From assembly GCA_025890175.1 (NCBI GenBank), contig JANPYM010000011.1, forward strand, positions 271,669 through 335,668: a DNA stretch of 64,000 bases. The letters are read 5' to 3'. The translations under genes and the position numbers were made by a program. Under the pieces are notes generated by a model that was not told the DNA's origin, made no database searches, and worked only from the letters and a program-made list of their open reading frames with translations. This stretch comes from Ciborinia camelliae. Taxonomy: Eukaryota > Ascomycota > Leotiomycetes > Helotiales > Sclerotiniaceae. Positions 24,001-38,260 of this stretch are shown piece by piece; within the stretch, counting starts at the first letter, position 1; each line of letters opens with the position of its first letter.

Positions 24001-26600
24001 GAAAGAGAGAGTGACGAAACGGCTGCACACGCCAATTAAAGAGCTGTGCCCGCTAGATTTGGTGTATTGTAATTTTGTATGTAGGATCTTCGGGTTTGGC
24101 TGGAACCAATTGATGTCAGTGAAGTGTGCAAACGAGGGAATGAAGGGGTACGAGTATAAAGACTAGGGAGAGCAAAGAATGATGATGAAAGATTTGAAAG
24201 GTATTCTTCGATTTGAATGATGCTTAGAGGATTCAATTCGATTCAAAATCAATGCAATTAGTTTCTATTTTTGATGGAGGAGGGAATTGAAGAAATGTCA
24301 TGTCACATCAGCCGGGAGTGTCCGTTTTGGCTTTTTGGGTAGTATCCAGGAAGGGAAAGTAGCATGCCCATAGGTTGACTGATGAAAGAAAACTTTACGC
24401 ATAAATACCTAGTGAATTCGCAAAATCGCTTAATTCTCACTGGCATGATTCGTCCTCCATGCGAAGGAAGAATATCGTTCGTTCGTTCGCTCTTCCTCAG
24501 CTCTACGATACTCAATCTTTTTCATGCTTGTTCAAGGAATGGTCAAGGAGTTACTCCGTACAGTATGACTACTCGAGGCAAGGTATTCTATAGGTCAAAA
24601 TTGTGTGATATTGAAACGGTATGTGCTTCTACCCATTCGATGCAAATACTTGAGGGTTATTTGAGGGATGATCGAAAGAATTCTATCTACAAGGGATACT
24701 GATCAATTGGTAGAAATGATTTAATTATCCCCCATTTGGATTTCCCTTTTGAGATAATAACTTTTGACCCGGGTTTCCGAAAAGAACTACCGAGGTGTAA
24801 GCGTATTTGGACTAGAAGCTTTTGGAACTGTATGTCTTTTGATATCTACAAATTACAATGCCATGAAGCTCGTAGGGCGAAAGTATCTTTTTTATCTAAT
24901 TTACCGAATAATGTACGGAGGATGAAAATAGTTACAATACCAGTATAGATATAGTGATTCATTTAACCTGAGACAGCTTCGAGAAATGGGGATGAACTTT
25001 TCCTGATTTCTGGAAACGAGAAAGATGGAAGAAGTTAGTTGTAACTCCAGCTTTCATGTCGTGTTGAATAAGGTACCAGAAAATACTCTCTACCTCCTAC
25101 CTACTTTCAAACCCCCAAACTCTCATACCGGTACTCAGCTACAACAGTTTTCAACCATGAAATGCACCACACACCGTCCCTACATATTGTATGCTACATA
25201 CATATACATGTAGGTTGATGTCGTAGCAGATGGATTACTCAATATCCTTGGCTAGAATTATTCACGGCTCATCTTTTCGTCGTGTATCAATGACAGCCTC
25301 ACGATAATCTAGAGGTCGGAAGTATATCTGCCCAAAACGCCTTTTTCTTCACTCAACCGATTCCAACAAATCATGTTACAAGTGTGGTTACGGCAGCACT
25401 CAATTTCAATAAATCGATCGATTCGGTAATTCCATCAGAAAACTCGTCTCGTCCCTAGATGCGGTTGCATGCAATCTGTACCGTTTTCTTATCATGATGT
25501 TTTGTAACTCCTTATTCCTTACCCACCACAATGAACATCTCCTCTCATTTCATCTTTTGACTTTATTGATGATAAGAAGGCCGCGGTTCAAGTTGATCTC
25601 TAGGAGATTACCGGTATCATCTTCATCAATTTAACCACCGGACGGACAATCCAACATCCAGAATAGAATTTCAGCCAACTTTGAGTCTTTGCCATGTCCG
25701 AGGATTGGAAAACTCAATTGCTACTGGCTAGACTCAACCTTTTTTTTCGTATTCTGTATCCTGTTCAAGTGGCAGAGACCCTTTCGCCGGTTCAAGCTTG
25801 GAGTTTCTTCATGGGTTTGTGAGACATTTCTAGGGACCCCTATCCTAGCTATCGCCGTTCCATGCAGCCTCACTGCAGCCAATTTTGGACCTGCGCACGT
25901 TCCCCAGTATTATTTCGGGCTGGTGGTCCCTTTTCAGCAACACATCCATCATCATTCAAACGCCCACCTTTCTCCATCCAGTAACGGCACGGTTCGGAAC
26001 GAATGTATCAACTAAATATTGGAAAATGGTTGGGTGATATGATCGGGATGGTCAGGTTACAATCCGTCCAACAACTTCCTTCCGACTGGCTGAGGTATGG
26101 ATGAAGAATCTTCAATGCAACGCTCGAGATGTTGATGCCGATGCTGATAATTGCCCGACCCGTTACACAGCATCATGAACTGTACGCCTGGCCTTGTCTT
26201 CGTCCTACCGTACCTTGTTTCGAACTTACAGCCACTCAAAGAGATCGACAGTCGAAGTGCGAATCAAACACGTGCCAAGTCCGTCTTCCATCGATGAATC
26301 CCGCGTTTTTAATATAAATTTCAATATACAACCTTTAAAAATCTCCCCAATGGCTTCATTTTTTGACAGCGGGTACGATGTTAGCATGAAAAAATCGAGC
26401 CCAACTGCAATCACGCACTCCATCCTCAACCGTGTGAAGACGGAATGAATCACGACTTGATATGCTGGAATGGCTTCTCTTTTGGACCTTCCCTATGTAT
26501 CAAGTCTTCATGCATGTTGGCTCAATCATGAAAGCAATGTGGAGAGGATCATCATGATCATCTTCGTGCTTTATTCTTATTCAATGGACATATAATTATG
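21044..26600. other. Intergenic, RasGEF upstream region and simple repeats
   Basis: No recognisable coding sequence. Tracts seen: TGAT/TTGAT at 21710-21830, GGTGGGT at 22505-22570, GGGAGA at 22755-22797, and TTC at about 23359-23396. Open frames longer than 60 codons here lack family resemblance, consistent codon bias and plausible splice partners. Confidence 0.6.
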
Positions 26601-26625
26601 GATACATCAACCCGCCCCCGCTTAG

Positions 26626-26751
26626 ACAAATCAAACAAATCAAACAAATCAAACAAATCAAACAAATCAAACAAATCAAACAAATCAAACAAATCAAACA
26701 AATCAAACAAATCAAACAAATCAAACAAATCAAACAAATCAAACAAATCAA
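26626..26751. repeat. 9-bp tandem repeat, 14 copies
   Basis: ACAAATCAA is repeated head to tail for 126 bp with essentially no divergence. Because the unit is a multiple of three, it opens frames in which the plus strand reads Asn-Lys-Ser and the minus strand Leu-Phe-Asp repeatedly. These are repeat artefacts rather than supported genes. A 20-base T run follows at 26843-26862. Confidence 0.9.
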
Positions 26752-27292
26752 TACAGCTGACCTCCACCGGCATTCATACGTTCCAGATGCTTACGGTAGT
26801 CAGTCGCCTCGAGGCCCGACTGGAAAGGATTCTCACGGTTTGTTTTTTTTTTTTTTTTTTTTCCCTGTCTTTGCGAGGTCACGAAATGACGATCTTGCAC
26901 ATTTTGGAAATCCCTAGCCAGGCACGATGATGTGAAGCAACCGCCAAGAAAAATAGACCACCAACCTCACTGTTCACAAGCATAAGCTTAAGCATGAAGC
27001 GCATACTAGGTAAGCATACTAGGTACGCATCCTAGGGGGGAAGGTACCGTATCATCAAACTCCGGAACGGAACTACCAGATCCTTTGAGATCAACTCCCG
27101 CCCGCCCGCTATGCCATGATACGCCATGTGATTACGACATTAATTACGACGATTCTGAACGCCCATCCATTCATTCATTCATTCGTTCATCTCATGCTCG
27201 ATGTTCTGAATACATCCATTCACAACCGTCCACATCCATCTCTCTATTCAGCCATCATTCATACTCTGAAGAAAAGACGGTGGGTATTGGTA

Positions 27293-27369
27293 CGTCGTAG
27301 TCATAGTCGTAGTCGTAGTCGTAGTCATAGTCGTAGTCGTAGTCGTAGTCATAGTCGTAGTCGTAGTCG
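27293..27369. repeat. Hexanucleotide tandem repeat (TCGTAG/TCATAG)
   Basis: About 12-13 copies of TCGTAG with interspersed TCATAG variants in a regular alternation. It lies inside the gene-poor stretch and no coding function is supported. Confidence 0.85.
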
Positions 27370-30300
27370 ATGAATACCACCTGTAGAAAACTTGCCAATG
27401 TACCTTACCTTACCTTACCTAAACCTAAACCCCCACGTACCTAACGGCACCAAATGGTCAATGGTACGGTACGGTACGCTATGCTATCCCATCCTATCTG
27501 ATAATCCATCATAAAATAGGTAGTTAGGTAGGTAGGAACCATCGCATTTCGCATTGTGCATTGTGCATTATCACCTCGCATCGATAGCTACCGTACCTTA
27601 CCTTACCTCTCTACCTACCTCTCGTACATACCTTACCTACCTACCTACGGATCTATCTAGCTATCTATCTACGTATGTAGCTGGAGATAAATCCACAGCT
27701 ATGTATCTATGTATACATGATACCAACTTCTACTCACCGTTCTCTCCCCGGAGGCTCCTTCTCCTTCTCCTTCTTCTTTCTTCTTCCTTCTCCACAATAT
27801 ATAGGATGACATCTACCTAGTTACCTAGGTAGGTAGGTATTTGAAAGCCACACGTGAAGAGAAAAAGTTATCAAATCGAGATTACAAAAATATCTATATA
27901 CATATGATGAACAGAGAGGCGAGAATATATATCGAATACATGAATAACGGTTAAGATCTTTCGTTTTTTCTCTTTACTGTAGTGTTGCTTCCCTAACTAA
28001 TAGCTTCCCTTCCCTCGTTTTGCTTGGTTTATCTTTACCTACCTAGTACCTACCAGAGTGCGGGGCGCGGCCTTGCGGTGCTTGGTGGTGCTTGGCGCGG
28101 CTAGGAATATCGTCTTGTCTTGTCTTGTCTTCCAAGTCATATATGAATGTAATGTAATGTAATCGCCGTTCTTTTTCATCGTCATCATCATTATCATCGT
28201 CATCATTATCGTTAGCGGTGCGGTTTCGTTTTTGCGATTGATATAAGTTGGTTGATATGAGCTGAGCTGAGCTGAGCTGGGATGGGATCATAAATGGAAT
28301 CGAAATTCTCGTGCAATATAAGGGCTGGTCTTGTCTTGTTTTGTCTTGTGATGATCGTTTCGTATCGTTTCGTATTACATTGTATTACATTGTATTGGAT
28401 TGTATTGGATTACATTGTATCATCAATATACTGTGCTTGATGCGAGTCTTTCTTTCTCACCGCAAGATACCTTCGATACGGAGTTCTTTAATGGTTGTGT
28501 ATGTGTGTGTGTGTGTATATGTGTATTTTGGATGGATTTGGGATTTGGGATTTGGGTCTCGGGATTGTTAGATGCTAGTGTGGATGGGGGAAGGGAGAAG
28601 GGGGAAGGGGGGGATGTTGAGATAGGGAGATAGGTAGATATTTCCCCCGCCTACCATTAAGCTTTTCATGATGATATGATATGATATGCAATGGTGATAT
28701 CCATACAAATACTATATTCCCAGCTATCTAGGTACTTATTCTGTAAGTAAAGTTAAATTAAGTGAAATCTCTTCCTACCTAGGCATATTTCAAGTCTCGA
28801 TATATAGGTAGGTAGGTATATACCGGTAAATTGCTACTTGGTACTTTGTATATATGCCGTTTTCGAGGAGGTAGGATTAGATAGGTAGGTAAGATAAGAT
28901 TAGATCTATCTGGGTAGGTATATTTCTACTGTACGTACCTAGGTAGCTGGAGGTAGTAGTTATATGAGATAAGATGGGATGATATGATACGCAAAATATT
29001 ATACCTTAAACTAATGCCTTCCATTGGAATTTCTTCGTTTCAACTTACAGCAGTACTTCCAATACTGCAATGAATCTAATGGAATCCAATGTATATCTAA
29101 TAAGTACCTAAGTAGGGTAGACGATGAACAAACAGGTCATTCATTCGCTTACCTACTTTACTTGCTAAAATTTCTGGCTACAATCAAAAGATTATTCTTT
29201 ACCTAGACCGTGACGTATCCTTACTTGACTTGCTTACTTACTTACACATTATCTAGATACCTACCTATTATTACATGATTTAATTTGCTTTACTTTACCT
29301 AGGCAGGTGCCGGTAACTCCCGAGATTTCCTATTATTGATTGTTTGTACTGAGGACTACTTTATTCATCATCATCAGCGTCATTGGCGTCATCGTCGTTA
29401 TCGGGGTCATCATCGGAGTTCATCATCATTATCATCATCATAATCATCATAGATAAAACCCCAACCCCTCGGAACAATAGTGCCGGCTATCTACCTACGG
29501 CGTATGAATCCGAACAATTGGAGTGTTCGAGACAATATACGTCCGGGAGATCCAGACCGGAGTTCCAGACCCGATTTCCAGTAGTATGGAACCCCAATCC
29601 AATCCAACCCCATCCAAACCAATCAAATCTCCCAAGATTCTTAGGTATTCTCGGAACTGAGAGCTTGGAACTGGGTTCCAATATCTATCTACGGTATCCC
29701 ATCATCCATGGCCCCAATTTACCCATCTACCCTCCATTCCTGTACTAAAAATACATCCGGAGGTACATACACTACCTATGTAAGATCTTCTCCACTACCA
29801 ACATCACCAACAAATATGATGCATGCATCATCATCTCAATAAGTCTCACCTTAATCCCATCGAGCTCTTTTCTCAATACCGGTACCGGTACGTACCAGTG
29901 CCGGTACCAGTACTTTGGGACGGGAAATTGCCCCGGGAGTTGATTGTCTACCTACCTAGATTGTCTAGATTGTCTAGCCCGGTATGTTGGTTGGTAATCA
30001 ATATTGGTTTCCTGAGTTTTGGTAAATTGAATGAATGGATGGATGGATGGATGGATGGGAGAAAGAATTGTTTCATGCTTGAATCAATGAATGAATAAAT
30101 CAATAAAATAAGCAAGCAAGCAAACGGCAAAGCAAAAGAAGTCCATCCATTACCGGTCTTGGATTTTATTTGATAAACGGAGGGAGAGAGAGCGTAACGC
30201 GGGATCTTCGAGCCGCCTGATACCTACCTACCTACGGTATGTTTTCAGACACATACAGAACGACGGGCTTGAGCTTGACCGGGCCTATATTTGGGGATGG

Positions 30301-33300
30301 AAATGCCGTTTTGGGGTATTCCTATCTTGATTCATGGTGCTAAGCTAGGGTTTACATTCTTATTCTTGAAGTTTCGAGAAAATACAGAGAGCTTACTCTA
30401 CTTGCTGTTCGGCGATGTGATCTTTTTGGGTATTCTTTCAACGCTCGGAATTGTTTTTTTTTTGGCAATACCTTTTAATCGCGATTCAAGAAAAGATAAT
30501 TTAAACGCAGAAGTCTGCTCAAAAATTGCAAGTTCAATTTAATTCAATTCAATTCAAAAATTTGTTTTGCTGGGTATTGTAATCCTCGGGTTTAAATTAG
30601 TGGTGTATACCACCACCAAAATAGCGGAATACCCTAGAAGAACAATTAAGTGATGGTTTTTTTTACCTAACTCCTCACTACCGGCACTACATCCCGTGTT
30701 TATTCTCCACCTACTAGAATAGTTACTAGCAGTGATCTACCATTAACGGTACAAGCCTTATATACTATACTATACTATACTATACTAAATAAGTTCCCTT
30801 CCCTTTTTCGTCTGATCGCCACGTTAGTGCGACGACGTTAGTGAGTGGTTCAAGGCGTAGCTCCCGGAACCTGGGATCGCTGACAGTAGTGGCTCGAGAG
30901 TAAATTATCACGTTCGCCGGGATCTAGTTTAGTTGTAACTTGTTAGTCTCTTGGCTTGTTTAGTGAGAAATGCCGTTTCAAGTTTCTCCGCTACTCTGGA
31001 TTATCTGATCATGCTGAGCTGGGGAGGAAATTTATTTCAGTAATATTTGGCTAGCTGAGTGGCGATGATATCTGATCTGATATTGTGCTCGGATTCTTCT
31101 ATCTTATAGATATATGACTCTCTTCTTAACCCTTCCCCTTTTTTGGCCGTGCCATTATGGCGAAATAATAGCTACTAGTTGGTTAGAGATCAGGACCCTG
31201 AAAAAATGTACTCCCCCCCCCCAAAAAGTCCTCCCATTCCCAAAGATCCAACAATTCCATCACCAATCCCATAAAAACAAACATGCACATACACGGCACG
31301 TAGCCAGCTCATGACTTAACCCCACCTACCTAGGTAGTAAATGAAACTCCCTCGAGATCATCATTAGGTACCTCACTAGTATTCCATGAATGAATGACAT
31401 CACGTGGCAATAATACTACCTCTTTTCCACGTTGACTCATCGTACATAATTCCTCGCAAATAAAAAGTAGTATAGCGACTGCATCATCTATCATAATCAT
31501 ATCTTATCACTAGATCTTTAGGAAAATGATCTATCAATCTATCTATCTATCTGTGTATCGTATGAAACTCACAAATGCGAAACCGACCGTTACGCCACGC
31601 CCCAGATTTGAGATAATAGGTAGTGATGGCTGTTTGTTTCTTTTTATGATTTACAACGCTGGGGAAGGGGAACCGTAGATGCTATCTGTATCTGTATCTA
31701 TATCTATTGAGCGAGAATTATTTGATGTGATGTGATGGGATGGGATGTGATGTGATGAGATGATTTCGCATGCGTGGTATTCTTTCGTGAAATATTTATG
31801 TATGTAGGTATGTATGTGTTATTTTGAGTGAGTTGATGAGTTGAGGGTTTAAGAGGTGGGATTTTGATGTGGCTGGATGGTGAGGTTTCGGAGTGGATGG
31901 TATGATATGTAATATCTTAATATCATGAACAGCTAGCTCGCTGTAGATTCCAGAAAAGCACCAGGATTTAGTCATCAAGTTTCGGTGATTTTCTCAAATC
32001 TCAATACTTGCGATATTATAGAAGTGAGTCAAGAGTCGGGATATCTTGATAAACCGCAGATTTGGCGGGACTCGGAAGTTGCACAGAGTGTTGGATCAGA
32101 AATATCCTCATCGTCCTCGCATTCAAAGTCGTGTAATATAATATGGAAGCCTCGGATTCGCGGCTGCTTAAGATCTTACTCGGTAGTTGTGGGTTTGTCA
32201 GACTGTATATGAATATTCTCACGTTCTTATATCTTCATGCGGATGTATTTCATCCTCTATTTCTCATCTTCACGTCAGTTTGTCAGTTGTATGAGATTTA
32301 TTTACCTACCTAATCGTCTAACCTACTATATCACCTCCCTCCTAGTTATCTGCATCCAAATTCTGAAATAAATATTCCTCATGTTTTCCTGCCCTCTTCC
32401 CCCTTTCTGATTCACTAGAAATTTAGTTTAGTTCTCTATAGGTATACATACATGCCATAAAGCAAGTTTTGTTTTGCCCCCCTATATAAATTCTTCTCAG
32501 CCCACAGATCCGAGCTCTCTCTTTCTTTCTCAAATCAAATATTGGTCAGATTAGAAAATGGTAGTATGAGGGGGGGTAAGGGGGGTCTTTTCGTTATTCT
32601 TCGTCTCTACTGAGCTTTTTTTTCATAGGCTCTATGTGGAAAATGGTTCTCTCCGTGGTTATTTTTCTATTTTCATCATTTTAAAAGAACCAAGAACCCT
32701 TTTACTATCAATATCCACTACTACTTCTATCACATATCAATGAAACTACAAACGACAGTAAAATTCATCATCTCATCTTTCTCTAATCTCCGCAAAAATT
32801 CTTGGGAGTCGAATATCATAACATACAACAGTTACTGTGAAAAGCTCGCCCTGCTCCACACCAGATCTAGTCTGAAATTGCTCATGTAAAGATAAAAGGA
32901 AGGGGGAATACACGATCTTTTATTTCAGATTCCCTCTCTTCATTGATTATTTGCAAGATTGATCACGTAGATCTATTCCAAAGATTCTTTGAAGGTGGTG
33001 GAGTGAATGGTTTTGATTGATTGAACTGACGGTATCTTAGGTTACATATGCTATACGTATAGGGTTTGGTTGAGTCTCGGCTACTTATATTCCCCTTCTC
33101 TCCCAAGTTTATCGATTCTCTATACTTCATGCAGAGAACTGGTTGCTATACCTAGATGAAGGGCAAGATGTTGCTTTTTTTGCTCTCTGGCCTGCCTATT
33201 ATTAACTAGGTGCCTAGATGGAGTAGTTCTCTATCCTATCTGTGGAAAATAGTAGGAAACTTCAAACTTGTATGTAATCGTCGAATCTTCAAGTGATTAA

Positions 33301-36300
33301 TCTTTTTATTCGGTGGTGAATCATCAATCATCAAATCATCCATCATCACTATTATTTTCATACACCAAACCCAAATTTTTCATCGCCATTCAATCCCTAC
33401 CTACCTACGTTCCGGTTATTCATCCCATCTATTATAATATAAAACTTACCGCTATCAAAAAAGTACCTCTCAACACTCGCATAATCAGGAATTAAAAACT
33501 ATGCTTCAAAACTTCACAACTTATAAGGGTTTCTCATCGATATGGTAGACTTGGGATGGCGGCTAGCATGGCAATCTAGCTGGCTTAGTGTTGCAATGCT
33601 TCTCTCTCACCTGCTTGAGAGTCATGTGTTCACCATTTCATAGTCTGAAGATTGTAAATTTTGAGAGGTGGTACGCTTGAAATAATGAGCTTGTGGGTGT
33701 CACACATGTTTGGTATGCTGTGAGTGGAGTGAATGGAGGAGAGAGGAGGAGTGTGGAATGGGGAGTGAGCGAGGGGAAAATTGAATTGCGATTGGGTGAA
33801 TGGAGTGGGAACTCGCAGAAGAGATGTGGTGTCCTAGGAAGTCATCGTAAGTTATTTATCTAGGTGGGTATCTAGGTATATAAAGATTGAGTCGGAGGGG
33901 TTGATTATGTTGGAACATATTTATTTGCCTCGAAGATAACATAATTCAGGGGTCGGTGGTTTGGGTGGTTCGGGGCTGTATATATCTATAATGTTAAGAG
34001 AAATGGGGGGTTTTGATTTGAGGGGAGGGGAGAGGGTGGGACAGAATAGGAGGTGCGAGTGTGTTGTCCTTTTATTTTAATGTTAATTCTTGTTGTCATT
34101 CAAGTTTGTTTATATTCTAGTTTCAATTTATTAGGTTACTTGATGTTGGATTTCGGATAATCGTTTATTTTATATTCATCCCATCCCATCCCATCCCATC
34201 TTTCTTTTCGTTTTTATCAACTCGTTCCCTGTCCCCATCTCTACTACAAGTATGGATATTCCGAACCAATCTCTTTCTGCATTTTCTAATCACCGCATTT
34301 GATTTCCATACTCGACATCTACATCCAAACTCTCGATGCTAGTAGTCATTACCTCGCCATTACCTCGCCTTGTCGAGCCATTTCTCTATTTCTTTGTATG
34401 ATTGAAGATTACAACGTACATGAGGGTTACTGTTTATATAACCCTTCAAACCTTCTCCAACGTCCAAGTTGACCAGGGGAAATGAGAATGAGGCGTAGAT
34501 TGGTGGGAAGGGGGTGAATGTAGATATTCTCTGCACATATTTACGGTATATCTAGGTATGCATCACTATGTAAATGAGAATTACCCACACCATACCTGAG
34601 GCTCAATACTACTAGTGCACTTGGCGGGGCCAGGAAGTTGGAGGTATTTAAGGATTGAGATTTCCCGGCGCCTGGTGGGTATTATGGTTTGAATAAAAGC
34701 ACAGTAGCGGATATATAGGAGTTGGAAGTTTTCTGGGTTGTGACTTTTGGTTTGTGGGTTTCTTGGGGAATGTTGACGATGAGAGATTGAAGGGATGCGG
34801 ATGGAGTTGCAGATAGAAATGAACTAGATTTGGGTTTTATTGTATTTTCATGTAATATTTATTTTTATCATCATTCCTCATCATCATCTTCGTTTATATT
34901 CTCATCTCAATCCTCGCAGAGGATTCTATTATTCCTACGAGCGTAGCCGCGTTCGTGCTACGCACGGACGCCACGCTACGCGCCGCGCTAAGCTACATGG
35001 CCACCCGCTTCAACAGAAAATTGATTTTGAAGGATTAGAAGGCAAAGAGGAAGGGATGTTTATATATGCTTTAGAATAAGGGTAACAGTTGGGCGGGGTT
35101 GAAGATTAAAAGTTATTAGATGAGGGGTATAGACAAGTGAATACAAATGAATACTATCCTCATTGCTTGCACATTATTCATTCTATCCGCATAATAAGTA
35201 TTCAATTTAAACCAAAATCTCCTCGTTCTGAATACTTACCTACCCAGTAGCTGGGGTGGATTACTAAGCAGGATTAGAGTTCATAATATGAAGTGGGCAT
35301 GTCACGTCGCCCTTCGGGGTATAGTGTGGTTCAACGATAGCATTGTTGCTTTTAGCTTCCATCATATTTCTGCCCCCTCCTGAGGTTTGAGGGTGTATAT
35401 AAGAGTTGGGTCTCCGTAAGATTCTTGGAGTTGGGGATTAGAAGATAGTTGGGTGGATATGTTTATATAATTCTTTGATTGAAGATTAGTCTGAGGAAAT
35501 ACGGGGATGTGCAAGAGTATGTGGGCCATGTTGGTAAGCGAGCGGGGTATAAGGGGTAGGGGAAGAAAGGGGTAAGGTAAATAAATGTAAGTGAATACAT
35601 ATTTATTTCCAGTCCGCAGTCCCCGCGATTCCTAGTTCTCGATGTTGAAGACGAATTATGTAAGGCTATTCCACTTCGTGTAAATTGTTGGATATGTATC
35701 AAATGATTACTTGCAATAATGGGGAGTGGGTAGAAGTTGTATTTTAAACCACTAACTTCATGTTCTTGAGTGGTGAGAGTGCTGAGAGGAAATAAAAGGA
35801 AACCGTAGAGTATTTGAAGGGGTTTAAAGGGTTTTAAAGGGCCACTCACCCGGTGAGATTCATTTTCTTTTATAATGGAGAATTACTGTTGTCTTGTTGG
35901 GTTACATTGATGCCAGTATTTATTTTGGTTATATTCAGGTTGGTATATATGTGAATTAGTATTTGAGTATTGGATTCGAGCCCTATGATACCGTTAAACC
36001 TTGGGTGATTTAGAGAGCTCCAGGAATCTTGGGAGTTGAACCTGACTTAGTTGCCAATAACTTTGGCTTTGACGTGAGGGACTTTGGTGTCAAGAATCTA
36101 AATTCCCTTCCATAAGTGGTTAATGTGTCGTGAGAACTTTTATACATCACTAATGGGGAAAGTGGAGAAATATGGGGATAGGAGGGCTTATATGAGTGAA
36201 AGATATTGGCGAGATAGGGTTGAAGGGCTGAGTGTCACTAATGGGTAGAAATTTTCAATCTGAGGTTATATAATACTCTACACTTTCAAGTGTTACGAAA

Positions 36301-37714
36301 CCAAAGACGTCCAGAGGTTGAATCTAATGGTTGGGGAATGGAATCAGAAAGGCTAGTGGGGGAGAATATGTGACAAGCTATAGAGGGGAGGTATCGCATT
36401 GTTCTTCGAAGGGGTATTGAGGGTCTTTGGGCATTTGGGGTGCATTTTGCTATCATCTTATAATTATGGTTGTTTAAAATCCTCATTTTCAGTCGTTTAT
36501 TATTGTTACCGTTTTTATACTTTTACTATTACATTAAGTCTTCGTCTGATCCTATCACTCTCTTCTCTTCTCTACTCTAACATTTATGTTTCAATCTCTC
36601 GTTGCTCCTCACTTCTCACTTGAACCGCCATGTCCACATCCATAACCGAGCTTTCAATTGTCAAGAATTGATAGGGAAATTGTGTCTTTAAGTATTGTAG
36701 ATTGAATAGGTATTATTCCTTAAATGTTATTTGAATGTAAGTTCTGTTGGAGGAGTGGGCTGAAGTGGGGTTTTTTGGGCGATTAATGGAGTGAATAAAT
36801 AAGAGGTAGGAGGTATTAGAAGTTCCAGAGAGTCTATATTAATCACATAACCTTCCCTAATAGTTTCACGGTATGAATCAAGACCTGGCGTTCCTGCCAA
36901 GCCATGGGGGCTTCAATTGAAGTCGAAGGTCTTGGAGACTTTCAGATTGATATGGTAAAGGATCATTGAGGGCAAAGGGTAAGTAAGAAAACAAAGACTA
37001 TGGTATTATTATTGTCCCTCACGCTAGTTCTGATCATTATCTGTCCTCGTCCTGATTAGAAGACTCGATGATCAATTACTTGGCTCTGTTACTGAGGTTT
37101 AAGTAAGTATTTTTTTCTTTCTTTCCCTTTCTCACCGACCCAGGATCTATACAAATTTCTGTGAGGAAAGATGACATTCGATAGTTTGACTAAATGAGGT
37201 ATATTCCATTGCCAAATTTAAATTTATCATCTTTTTCATAGTTGGCATTGTTGTTATCGTTTTTGGCACAACCATTGTCGATTTACACGCCATAAAATCA
37301 GTTCAGAGATTATCGATGACGCTGGAATTGATTTGTTTCACTCGGGTTCAGGGAGGGGGGAGCTTCAATTTGGAACTGGCATAATGAAGCATTGGGGGGT
37401 TGTATTCCTTCGTTATTAAAGTTGTTTCATGTCTCCTATCTCACCATTTCTAATCTGTATAATATAGAGGAAGAATGAGGTATTGGTATATTATTCCGGG
37501 AGGGGACTTAACTCCGGCTTCTGGATATAAGTGATATAAGAGAATGAAATCAAGTGAATATGAAGCTCATCCTCATCACATCATGACCTCCATGGGCCAC
37601 TCTTGCTTTTACTATTGAATCTTACTATCTATCAGAGACTTTCAACGAAGATAAGTCCCCAATCCTCTCTCGAAAGTGTTTTCATATTACTCTTAGCAAA
37701 TCCCAGATATAAAT
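27370..37714. other. Gene-poor stretch rich in microsatellites
   Basis: About 10 kb without a recognisable protein gene on either strand. Repeated motifs include TACC/TAGG blocks (27400-27660, 27810-27840, 28790-28960), TCTTG (28100-28130, 28325-28350), CAT (28175-28215), GAGCT (28260-28280), ATC (29365-29450), GGTACC-type palindromes (29875-29915), GATG (30035-30060), ACTAT (30755-30790) and GATGT (31720-31765). A GC-rich island with inverted GCGTAGC motifs sits at 34938-35010. Non-coding transcripts cannot be judged from sequence alone. Confidence 0.55.
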
Positions 37715-37722
37715 TGCCTATG

Positions 37723-38252
37723 TAGACTGCACATAAAATATCCGCCCCATACGGATACCCGCGGATTATTTGCCCCGCAGGTTACCCACGAGACCTTCTA
37801 CCCGCCCCGCAAAGCCCCATTAGAATTTCAAAATTATTTACCTCGTACAGATTATTTGCAAATAATTTGTAAATAATCTGTACAAAGTGGATCAATAGAT
37901 TATTTACAAAATTATGGATTTTTAATAGATTTTATGGATTTTGTTTATTTTTTTAAAGCTATTCACAACTTTTATACTAATTTTTATATTAATCTAATAT
38001 ATTTATATTATTTATAATGTTTATACTATATTTATAAATATTTATAAAACCCACAAAATACAGATAAATAGATTATTTGTAAATAACTCACCTACCCGCC
38101 CCATACAGATTATTTGCAAATTATTTATACTTGTCCTGTACAAGGCACAGATTACCCATTGAGATTTAGCATTACCCGCCTCGTATACAGGTTATTTGCA
38201 AATAACCCGCCAGCTTTAATACCCGCCCCGCGGGGCCCCGTTGCGCAGTCTA
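37723..38252. mobile_element. hAT-type MITE, 530 bp
   Basis: The ends are TAGACTGCACA and, inverted, TAGACTGCGCA (11 bp, one mismatch). The perfect 8-bp sequence TGCCTATG flanks the element at 37715-37722 and 38253-38260, a target-site duplication of hAT size. Inside, several copies of an ACCCGCCCCG-type motif alternate with copies of GATTATTTGCAAATAA-type sequence, as subterminal transposase-binding repeats do in hAT elements, and surround an AT-rich core. No transposase frame is present, so it is non-autonomous. Its ends differ from those of the element at 9571, so two families are present. Confidence 0.88.
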
Positions 38253-38260
38253 TGCCTATG

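Noticed and set aside
24382..24702. 106-codon plus frame in the gene-poor region
   Set aside because: No domain, no codon bias, no neighbours or splice partners; consistent with chance.
26558..26930. Long open frames reading Asn-Lys-Ser or Leu-Phe-Asp repeats
   Set aside because: They are produced by the 14-copy 9-bp tandem repeat; flanking sequence shows no protein family or splice signals.
30847..30856. tRNA-like B box (GGTTCAAGGC)
   Set aside because: No matching A box, acceptor stem or cloverleaf could be found around it.
33540..33640. GC-containing stretch resembling a tRNA or structured RNA
   Set aside because: No consistent acceptor or T-arm pairing and no B-box consensus.
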